NCBI RefSeq assembly: GCF_028583425.1
Contig: NC_072800.1
Span: 11,607,001 to 11,671,000 of the forward strand
Length of the DNA: 64,000 bases
Source: Eublepharis macularius
Lineage: Eukaryota > Chordata > Lepidosauria > Squamata > Eublepharidae
Direction of reading: 5' to 3'
Notes under the pieces: model-generated
What the model was told of the DNA's origin: nothing
Seen by the model: the letters and a program-made list of their open reading frames with translations, nothing else
The model's database searches: none
Program-made: the position numbers and the translations under genes
Shown: positions 23,901 to 35,900 of the stretch, piece by piece
Layout: every line of letters begins with the position of its first letter
How positions within the stretch are numbered: position 1 is the stretch's first letter

Positions 23901-26900
23901 TGTTATTTATAGTCTGCCGTTCTCACTGAAGTCGGATTACACAATATAAGCAAGTTTAAGCCTCAGTTGAAACATTGACAACATGATGTTTATTGATAAC
24001 ATGAAGAAATTCCATGGTAGGGTAGGACTCCTTTTTGTGCTATCTGTTTACTGCTGGGCATAGCAGTACAAAATACATAGCCATGTCATATTTGTGATTT
24101 TTCTTTAAAGGTGTTTTGAAGAAATCTGATGGCTGGGTTGGCTTAGGTTGCTGTGAGTTAGCTATTGTTGTAGAATGTCGACAAGCTTGTAAACAGGTAA
24201 GATTTTCTTTGTGCAGCTGGTATGAGAAAAGGCAGGCATTTGATGATCTTCATATCCATTCCATTTCTTAGAAGAGACAGCACTTACCTACTTCATTTTT
24301 CATTTCCCATCAGGAATTGAGAGTTTCAGATATTTTCTCTTAGCATGCCTTTCTCAAGAGCTACACATTAGTGCCCTTTCCATCTCTTGCCTTTTTTGTT
24401 GCAGAGCTATAAAGGGAAAGGTATATCTCCTCAACAAAAGGGCTGCTTTTTAAAATGAAAACCAGGAATTCAAAGGAACTAGTTCATTGTTGCAATAGGT
24501 TATTATATCATTATAATACTCTTATTATAATTGGCTCTCTGAGAGCCAGTTTGGTGTAGTGGTTAAGAGCATGGGACTCTAATCTGGAGAGCTGGGTTTG
24601 ATTCCCTACTCCTCCACTTGAAGCCAGCTGGGTGACCTTGGGCTAGTCACAGCTCTCTGGAGCTCTCTCAGCCCCACCCACCTCACAGGGCGTTCGTTGT
24701 GGGGTAGTAATAGCATAATTTGTAAACCACTCTGAGTGGGCATTAAGTTGTCCTGAAGGGCAGTATATAAATCGAATATCATCATCATCATCATCATCTT
24801 AACTATTACCAGTTCTTTTAAAAAGCCTGGGGAAAAACCCTCTAGTGATGAAGCAGGGAAAATGGCAACTGTGAGGAGCAGAGGTAAGAAAAATGGCACT
24901 TACGTGGCATGACCTTGGATAATGTGCCACTTTCCTTATTAACAAGCTTGGCTGGACTCTTCCCCAAAAGATTGAAGAAAATCAGGTGGCGGAAAGAGTG
25001 TATCAAACACCAGGAAATGGTAATTGGAACACTATTAGACCACAGTGTCATATGGATGGCCCAGAGAAAGTCCTCCAGTGTGGTAACTGAAGCAGAGACC
25101 TTCTAGAAGCAACCTCATGTCTTTCACTGGTATTCATGCTGTTTATATTTCTTCGTGCAGGTGTGGAAGTACTAGTCTGACAGCCTGGATGGGTCCCTGT
25201 AGCCTCTGGTCCTCTCTTAATTAGGCAAAGCTTCATAGTGTTTCAGCGTTAGCTTGGTTTATGAGAGATGAGCTTGTTATTCCTGTCCCTGGCATCTCCA
25301 GTTAAAAAAGGACCAGGCCTTAGATGGTGTGAAAGACAGTGGAGAGTCTTTGCCAGTCTGAGTAGACAGCACTGATCTTGATGGTCTGATTCAATATAAG
25401 ACAGCTGCGTGTGTACGAGCAGCCGAGCTGTCTGTATTTTTTTCTTTAACACTTCACACACGTCAGAGGTAGAGCTTCCTCATCATCTAGTGTTTATCCT
25501 AGATATAGTGATGGATGGATGGATGGATGGGACGAACGAACGAACGAACGAACGAACTTTTAGACGATTGTGTTATAAAATGGAGAGCATCCGGTGATAA
25601 TTTGTCACTATAGAAGGAGTTAGATATATGGGTCGCATTTTAAAATTGTCACAATTTTTTTTACATGTGCATTTAACTAAATAATCAACCAATTGATCGA
25701 TCGATTGATTGATCGATATAGCTAGCTAGCTATATATAGATATAGTGATGGATGGATGGATGGATGGATGGATGGATGGATGGATGGATGGGACGAACGA
25801 ATGAACAAACTTTTAGATGATTGTGTTATGAAATGGAGAGCATCTGGTAATAATTTGATGCTATAGAAGGAGTTAGATATATGGGTCACATTTTAAAATT
25901 GTCACAATATAAATCTTTTTAAATAATTTCTTATGTTATGATTTTGTTTCTGATTAGTTTGAATTAAGTGTTAGTAAAACAAATGTTTTTCAGGCATCTT
26001 CAAAAAATGATATTGTGAAAATTTGCAGGAAAGAATACGAGGTAAGCCCATTGCAGATTACAAATGATAGATTTTTTAATGAGCGTGCTTAAACTTTCCA
26101 GATGTTGGAAGCCAAATTCCCTCCTTCCCCCCCCACTGTCTCCACCTCTGTGCAAATGCAACTTTGGTTCCTACCAGATTGGAGGCTGGCCTCATGAAAA
26201 TTCACCCCCATCCCACTTTCCTTGTGTGGAATGCCCCTTCCCTGTTATATCTGTATAGCATTTTATCTTCACCAACACAAACAATGATTAGTGCATATCA
26301 TTCTCTCGTAATCTGGAGACCGTAGCCTAGTTTTGCATTAGGTTTGTAAATCTTGGTTATATGAGGATCTGGTTTGTGTTAACCCTAGTAGTATACATGT
26401 AATATGAAACCCTGGTTTACAGTGGGAGAGAAGAGGGAGAGGAGAATATATAAGTGCATAACAAGAGCCTATCTGCCTCCCATCAAAGATTCACCAGATT
26501 CAGCAATTTGTTTTTAACAGTAAAGAAGGAGGCTGGCAACTGGCTTTCAAACCATAGCTTGCTGGGAACCAGTGTTACATTTGTGTTGCATCTTTTATTA
26601 CCATTCTGACATCTGAAAAGTTTAGATCTTGTTGAACTAGGGATTCTGACCATCCACAGTGCTATTTTCTTCTCCAACATAAGTTAATTATTTGCTGGAG
26701 TAACTATATTCTCATAGGTGTGAACCATCAGTAGAAGAACTCGTATTGAAGAAATATTATAAAATACTTCAGTTTCTTTAATTGAGATTTTTTTGGAAAC
26801 AAAAATTCATGTTGTAAGAATTTGTAATTTATGAAAATGTTTACTGATAAATATGTGGCGTAGAACTTTTTTTACGTTCAGTGAAGTGTAAAAAGCAGTA

Positions 26901-29900
26901 ATATTTTCAGAAATTTGTTTCCAGCATATCTTCTCTTCAAAACAGAAATCTCTTATTGTGCTACTTATCTTACCTCTCCTGTCTGTATAAAAAACACACA
27001 GTTTAGACTTCTGTGTTTTTAAATTAACTCTGATAACATTCGAAAGACAATTTGCCATGATGTAGTTTTATAAACTGTGTGTAGATACACCCGCACACTG
27101 TTCTGTGAACCACTTCCACCTTTGTTCTGTTCTGAGCAGGTCTCAGCCTTGGTTTCTTCATCAACAGAAATCGCTGCACGATATTGTATGACATTCTTTA
27201 TAAATGCAGTAGCTTGTTCATTCCCCAGCAAGCATAGCTGTTAAATATTGCTTACTTCTCTGGTGTGTTGCAAATATACATTGGAAAAAAAGGCTTATTT
27301 TCACTTTTTCTGAAACATTTAGTTGCTTGGGTTTTCATAGTGTAATATTCTCCTGAACTATAACCCGCCTACATTTAATAGCTTTATCTCTTCTAATACT
27401 GTATTATACTTTACTGCCCACACCTGTAACCTTTCCTCTGTTATGCTAGCACGTTTTCTTCTCTTTTCTGGATTTCTGCATTGCTGTAGGAAGTTGACCA
27501 ATATATGTTGGAGAACGGAAAGGCCAGGTAAGAGAGCTTTCAAAAATGAGAGTAAACTAGTGATCATTGACCCTGACTGAGTATAGTTTTTCCTCCTAAA
27601 CTTTCTTTTCCATGTTTTTGTTGGGTTCACTTTATGGTCAGATTTAATTTATATAAATAAGGGACATTCTTTCAACAGTGATTAAAATACGAGCGTGATA
27701 CTACTATCGAGTATTTTTCACACATTAGTTAGAAAACAATATACATTCTTTCATTTTCTTATCTCATTTATTTATTTTCTTATATTTAAACATACTCAGC
27801 TGTAGTGGTAGTTCATATGCTATTGTTAATTTTAAAAATCATGAATAATAATTCATAGGTATGTGGGGAGTTGGAGGGGTTGCCCCGGGGGGTGGTGGTG
27901 GAGGGGTTGCCCTGGGGGGTGGGGAGGTGGTGGTGGGGGACTCGCTTCAGTATGCTTCGAATATTTATGGAGCATACCGAAGCAAGTAAAATACCATAAT
28001 TCCAAAGCAGCTTGCCGCTTCAGAATTATGATATTCCCGAATTTCCCCCCCGCTTTGGGTGAACCTGAAGCGGGAAACCCAAAGCGACCTGGCCCTGCAC
28101 ACCCCTAGTCTACTCACCAGCTGTTAGGGGTAGTGCTGCAGAACAGGAGAGATCAGGTCCCCCAGGCCTGCTGTTAGAATCCCTGGCTCAACATCTCCCG
28201 TGTCCTACAGTTGCCTTGCACTTCACTGATGACACAGTTTACCAGGTCAATTGTTATTCACAATTTCTATCCTGATTTTCTGACATCCCTGATGTTTGCT
28301 TTTGTCTGTTGACCAATCCTGTAGCTTTATCATTCAGCCCTTATTTGCATATATTATTATTTAAAGTATTAAACTATTCTCCCTAAAAAGGGATGGAAGG
28401 TGACTTACAGCAAATATACACATCAAATAACAACAGCTTTAGAACAGCACCGAACAACCAAACCCAACTTTAGATGCTTGTAAGTTGCCACAAAAGTTCT
28501 CATCATTCCCTTAGTCCAAAAGTTTCCATCAACTAATCAGCAAATAAGCCCTCTGGAACAGAATAGGAGCACCTTCTGAAAACTAACAGATAAAGGTGTC
28601 TGGCTCACCTTGACGGTGTCCCACAACTGAAAAGGCTTGAATCCGAGCCGATGCAGCTCTTACCCGTCCTACATCATGGGATGGTGAGGACAAGCTGCTG
28701 AGAGGAATGGAGTGAGTGTTTGGTCTCTTACCAGCAGAGAGGGTCTTCCACATATGCTGGGTCCAGATAAGTGAAGGACTTCAAAGGGGAGAACCAGCAT
28801 CCTAAATCGATCCTTGAACTAAATGGGAAATAGAAGGGAACTGTTTCAACCCTGTTGTTATCTGTTCAAACCAGCATGCTCCTGTCAGAAGGCAAGCTGA
28901 GGGATTATGCACGAACTGAACTTTCTAGGATGAATTCAAGGGTAGCCCCAAGTAGAACACTCTGTAGTAGTCTAGCAATGAAGTTAAAGTGATATGGGTC
29001 AAACAAAGTTAAAATAGCATGGATCAAAACTGTCCCTGCCAAATGTTATACCTGATACTGATGGGAAAACAGAACACTGAGTTCTGAGGGTTGTCTTGGT
29101 AACTGGAGTTCCGCTGATAGGAGAAAACAGAAAAGAATTTTAACAGAGAATTCTTTTTTATGGCAAAGGGATAGAGGAAGGTAACAGTGAATAGCATGTT
29201 GTAAGTGGTTAATAAAAAGGAACAGAATAAATTCTTTTTTCTAAGCATGCATGTGGCTGTAAATCTTTTGAGAGGCAGCTACAGAATTCTTTAATGTATT
29301 ATAAAACTAGATAAGAGAGTGGCCTTGAGGAGCCTAGTAGTACAAGTTATGACCTTGGCAGGTAATGAAAAAATGGAAATAATGACATAAAAGACATAAA
29401 ATGATAATGTTCTAGAGAAAATATCAGACAAAGTACTCCATACAGAATGGCTGCTTCACAGCATGAACAGAGAAGTAAGATATACACAAAATATATGACT
29501 GAGAATGAGGGAAAAAACAACACTTCTTATGAGGAATCCAGATATCTACTTACAGGGATTTGAAGTAGTTTTTGAGAATGAGGATGTGTGGGTGGAGATT
29601 GAATGAAATTGCTCAAATTATTCTAAAGCCTGTTACTGTGTTCTAAATACATCTTTTCAGCTGCCAAAGAGGACAATCCCAAAATCATAGGATGTAGTGT
29701 GTTGCCCAGATTTCCAAGTGTCTGTGCAATATCGTGTTGTAGTTTCATAGTAATCTCTTAAACTGCTATGGTAGTAGTAGACAAATCAGTGTGGTTGATA
29801 TTCTGCTAACTAGCAGGGACAAAACATAGTATCCAAATGTATTCTAGGAAGTGTTCAAAGATTCATCATGTCAGAAATGCTGATAACTGGCAGGAAAACT

Positions 29901-32900
29901 CCCAATTCTGAATGCTGGCTGTGCAGTCCTGTGCCTATTTCTGAAGTCCCATTGGCTAAACCGTGTGATTGGACGAAATCTGGCCCTGATAATTTCAGTA
30001 CAACTGGACAGTGTTTGGATATATATAGTTCATGGAAACAGTGTACTTTTTGCAAATAAGGCTGTACATTTGACAGTTCAAATTTTAAACCACAGGTTTA
30101 ATATGGCAGTTCTTTAATAACATAAGGGTATTTGAGTAACAATAAAAATGAAAAAATAGTAAATTCAATATTGTTGAAAGATGCAGAATTCTAGATATGG
30201 ACAACTATAAAAATTGGAGAGGTGGAGATAATAATAATAACATTCGATTTATATACCGCCCTTCAGGACAACTTAATTCCCAATCAGAGTAGTTTACAAA
30301 GTATGTTATTATTATCCCCACAACAATCACCCTGTGAGGTAGTTGGGGCTGAGAGAGCTCTAAGAGAGCTGTAACTGACCCAAGGTCACCCAGCTGGCTT
30401 CAAGCGGAGGAGTGGGGAATCAAACCCAGGTTAGAGTCCCGCCGCTCTTTACCAGTACACCAAATTGAGCTAGTTAAAATAAATGTACAGGTCAGGAATT
30501 TGCAATTAGTAGCCTTTCAGTCAAATACAGCTTGAGGATGGCTTCTAGTTAGCTGAAATATACAAATTATGAATCAGTCAATCATTTATTACAGTTAAAG
30601 ACCAGCAACATTAAACATACATTACAGAGCAATTCAAGAAGTATATATACAATAAAAATAGAAAATATACACTGAATCAGCTCTGTGCTTCTGTAGATTT
30701 TGCAACTGCACGGGATCAAATATTTTCACAAATACCTGGTCCGCATTACCAGAATTTAGGGAGTAGAACATACAGTTGAGCAGCCACCCTTTATTTCCTT
30801 TTGTGAGAATTTCCCCTGCCCCCTTCTGCTTGGTTTGCGTACTGTATATGACCATTTTCAACCCAAATAATTAAAAAAAAACATTTTTATTGAATGGGTT
30901 AACATACATTTCTTTAGAGATATACAGTTACATTTACCCTTCAGATTAATATATATGCCCCCCATCCCTTCCCCTCCCCCTTTCCCCCCTTTTTGACTCC
31001 CAACAGCACTAGAACCCTTTTATTTCTGATCATTACCTCAATTCAAATTATAGTTTCTATTATTAAAGGTAAAGTTCCTTGACTCTATATACTTCTTAAT
31101 ACTTCTCAAAAGTCCACATTTGTCCTGTCACGTCCCATCTATTTTCAAGATAGTCCTTAAATTTCCTCCAATCGATTAAAAATTCATTTGGATTTTGCTC
31201 CTTCAGCTTTCTGGTCATTTTGTCCATCTCCGCCATGTACAACAGCTTTTGAATCCATTCTTCAACTTCTGGTATGTCTTCCTGGTTCCAGTATTGTGCA
31301 TACAGTATTCTTGCTGCTACAGTCATATAGAATAACAGTGTCCTGTCTCCCACATTAACTTTTTGCATGTTTAGTCCTAACAACAGCATTTCCGGGCTCT
31401 TCAACATATTACATTTCATAATTAACAACATTTCCACATATATCTTAGACCAAAATTTTTTGGCCTTATCGCAGGTCCACCACATGTGGTAAAATGAGCC
31501 CTCATGTTTTTTACATTTCCAGCATTTATTTGACATATCACTGTTTGCATTTGCTAATTTTTTAGGCGTTAAATACCGTCTGTACATCATCTTATATCCA
31601 TTCTCTTTCAAATTATTACGTGTCGATGCCTTCAATGTGTTCTTCCATAAGAACTCCCCAAGTCTCCATTGTAACTTCTTTGTTAAAATTTATTGCCCCT
31701 TTCACCATTTGGGTTTTAACAACCTCATCTTGTGTGTACCATTTCAATAGAAGTTTATACATCTTAGAAATCATTTTTGCTCCTTCTCCAAACAAAATTT
31801 CTTTTAATTCTAAATTTTTAATTCTAAAACCCACTTTTCTTTTGTCAGATTCAAATACATCTTTAATTTGTCTGTATTGCAACCAACCATACTCAAATGG
31901 TAACTCCTCTTTATTTTTTATTTTGAAGGTATCTCTGTCTGCTCATAATAATTCTTTGTAGGTTAACCAATCTTCTCCTTTGTAGTGCATATTTGGGTTT
32001 ACCACTTCTGCTGGTACAATCCACATGGGCCTTTTCTCCCCTAAAAACTTATATTTTTGCCAAATCGTGAAGACTCAACCCAAATAATTTTTATGGGGCA
32101 TTAACTTGGCAAACTTTGATGTACTCATGATTTTCAGGTGTAGGAGTATAACGGACTTCAGTATAACTGAGATTGGTTGTTGTTAGGTGTAGGGGACTGA
32201 TGGGAATAGAATTTATGAGAAAGGAAGGTTCTTGAACTAGGTCTATGAAATAGAAGATGACCTTCTTTTCAGCAACTGCAGTTAATTATCAAATTAAATT
32301 ACCACATTGTTTGGTTTAGTTTAGTTCTTAGAGAGAATGTCAAACTGATGGCAAAATCATACTCCTTTGACATATACTTAAAACTATTGTGTATATAGGA
32401 AATACATAGATGTATAAGCTGTGATTTAAAAATTAAGCAGCAAATGGTTTAACGCTGTGAGATAAACTATCACTATAGCTTCATAAGAAAATAGGGATTA
32501 TTATTGTCAGTAGTTAGTTGGTCATCAATGATGACTAATTATTCCAAAGATTACTATTAAATTTAATTAAAACTGTATATCTAAATGTTCCTTTAGAGGC
32601 TACTGTTGCTGTGCATTTAGAACATACGGCAAGTTGTCTGTTCTCCCATTCTTTGCTTTTACTATTAAACTATTCTGCTCACTGTCCGCTTTGAATCCTT
32701 ATACCAATATATTTCCTCTGCTGAAACTTGGAAATATTTTATGCTCTCTGTGACGACAAGCTCCCACAGTGGCTTTGAAGACTCACAGTCCTCAGAAACG
32801 ATGACACGGACGTTCTCTGTTTCAGTCGTTGTTTTCAGTGTACTCTTTGCAGATAAATGCCTTTTTAGTTTTTTGATGGCAAATTGTATGCCCCTTTCCT

Positions 32901-35900
32901 CTGGTTGTTCCTCTGGTTTTAGCTTTCATTCCTGTTATTACATAGTTTATTAACTTTGGTTTAGCTCATGAAGGCCTTCAGTAATGTTTCTTTTTTTGAT
33001 TTTATTTCTAGAATTCTCTTTATAGTTGCATTAACAGAAATGAAAGTAAGTATATGTATATATTAAAAAAAAAAACTCCTTTCCTGATAAATATTTCAGT
33101 AATTCTTTTATTTCCTTTGGAGGTGTTCTTTTCTTAGTTCTTTATAAGGAGGTAGACCTGTCTGTCCCGCTGCTGTTCAAGCCACGCCACGCTGTCCGGA
33201 TAAAAATGGCAAAGGGGGGAAATGTTTTCTGCATACATTCAGTCAACAGAGTCTGAAAAAGTGTAACATTTTGGTCAAATAAAAAATGTCACTCAGTTTA
33301 CTTTCAGTTGCTCTAAAATTAATTTCTGTTTCTTTGGTACCAGCGAATAAACTGGGCTCTGATACACTGGCTTGTTTCTCCCCCCCCCCCCCTCCACAGT
33401 GGGATCAGTTTGTTGCAGTTACGCAGGACATCACACAAACTGCCGGGAGTACTGCCAAGCAATTTTTCGAACAGACTCCTCTCCTGGACCTTCGCAAATA
33501 AAAGCTGTTGAAAGCTATTGTGCTTCTGTTAGCCCACAGTTAATTCATTGCGTGAATAACTACACACAGTCCTATCCAATGAGAAATTCAACGGATAGTA
33601 AGTATAACATATAACTAACGTCAGGGTAGAGTTGGGGTTGGTTCCACTTGAAACATGCAGCTGGTTTCAAGCGATATGTTTCTGGCTCATGTTAACCGTC
33701 ACCTTCTCCCCAGATCAACCTCATTAATTCTCCTAGATAATTACCACTCGGGGTGGGTGAGAGCTGTTGAGGAGAAATTACAGCTTTATGGTTTTTCCGT
33801 TCCTGTCCTACAGCACCTTGGGTTCTTGGGAGCTAAAGAAATAATTAAACAACAAATATGGGATATAGCCCTTCAAGTTAACAGAACATGAGTTATATCT
33901 GCTCCAGTGGCCAGGAACTCTGGAAATAATTTTGCCCAGCAGACTACCTCTATATTTTGGAATTCCCTAAGTACTGTATAGCATTTACCATCAGCCTTTC
34001 TTGAAGAGAGATATTGACGTAGCCCATACTCCCGGCATATCTACCCCCTTTCAGTTGGGCATGGTTGAAACAGTTGAACAGGTCCTTTTGCATAGCTCAT
34101 TTTACAAGGACATTCAGAAAATATATGTTGCCCCAGGCCTATCTCAAGTATCTGGGCAGATCTGACAGTGTTTATACCTCTCTTCTTGTTGATCGTTTCA
34201 ACGAGCCAGTTTGGTGTAGAGGTTAAGAACGGCAGGACTCTAATCTGGAGAACCGAGTTTGATTCCTCACCCCTCCACTTGAAATCAGCTGGGTGACTTC
34301 GGGTCAGTCACAGCTTCTCGGAGCTCTCTCAGCCCCACCCACCTCACAGGGTGATTGTTGTGAAGATAATAATAACACACTTTGTAAATTGCTATGAGTG
34401 GGCGTTAAGTTGTGCTGAAGGGTAGTATGTAAATAGAATGTTGTTGTTGCTAATGTTGTTATTGTTGTAGCTTTTGTTGTTGCTGCATGGAAGCACTCAG
34501 TGAGATAGCTGTAGTGTGACACCATTTTCAATTATGGTAATTCTTGTATGTGATGAATACCTGTTTTTAATACGTACAGTTCTGTATATTTACTTTTCAA
34601 GTTACACATTAGAAATAACCCAATTTGTCTCTCTTTTGCTTGTGTTTAACTGTGATGGTGTGTTGACCCTGTGAGTTGAATCCAAAACACCGCCTGCAAA
34701 GTGAGGTGGCTCAGTGGGGGCTTCTCCCCCCGTCCCCTCCTGCAGCAGCCCGCTGAACCTCCGGGAATTCTGCTTCTGAATGTTAAGGGACTTTTAGGGA
34801 CTGCACGGGGTGTGTGTGCGTGCAGGCCATGGAACGCGAAGGGGGAATTGGCAAAGATCTCTCTGCCAGCATAAGTTTTGAATCTATGCCCATGTTACAT
34901 CAAGACAACTAGACAAGAGGGAATATAATATTGACATCTTTCTGCTTCTATAGGTTTATACTGCTGCGACCGAGCAGAAGATTATGCCTGCCAAACTGCT
35001 TGTAAAAGGATCCTGATGTCAATGAAAACAGAACTTGAAATAGTAGATGGACTTATTGAAAGCTGTAAAACAATGCCTCTGCCTCAGGACCCTCTCTGGC
35101 AGTGCTTTCTGGAGAGCTCGAGGTCCGTTCACCCCGGAGTCACGGCGCACCCACCACCTTCCACTGGCTTGGATGGGGCTAAACTGCACTGCTGTTCCAA
35201 AGCAAATACATCTAGGTGTAGGTCAGCATTTTTTCCTCCCTCTCCTACTGCCCTGGGGCCCCTGCTAAGAAGTCCTTGTTAAAGTTGCAATGAATGCTGG
35301 CTACCAGTTTGTTTTGTTTCCTGGTAGGCTGAACATTTGACCAGTGCCAAAAATAACCATAGAGATCTTTGAGAGATTGAGCTTGAGACAGATTTCATCT
35401 AAGAGATGCCTTGGCAGTTATCCTGGCATATTTAAAATATTTATATACCGCCTTGGCCTCCCAGGACAGAAGGCTAGTAACAACAAATTAAAAACTGTAT
35501 ACAATAATGGGATAAAACAACTATTAAAACATACTACAAAAAACACATTAAAACAATTGGTTAGCTTTATGTAGAATGTGCCGTCGATATGTCAGATATA
35601 AGGATAATGAAAGAGATGGCACAGATCTTTGAAAGCCACTCAGCAAGTAGTGATGCTTTGCATTTTGCACCGGCGCTTTCATTGGAACCCAGAAGCAAAC
35701 AGATACCCAGGGGAGATACTTCAGAGCAGGTGAGCTGTGCTCAAATTGGCTACCCCCAGATAATAATCGGGCACATTTTACACTAACTGAAGATTCTGAA
35801 TTGTTATTAAATCAGCCACCTGTAGAATTTGTTACGATCATTTAATCTAAAGGTTATAGTAGCATGGATCACTGTAGCTAGGTTGGAGGACTCAGAGTAG

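Noticed and set aside
24540..24620. Functional tRNA gene
   Set aside because: A and B boxes are present but the cloverleaf is degenerate and it continues into a SINE body repeated elsewhere in the window.
28225..28260. CUGAUGA as a hammerhead core
   Set aside because: No stem II and no downstream GAAA. The same holds for the CUGAUGA at about 36023 and the minus-strand ones near 41913, 47105 and 49485.
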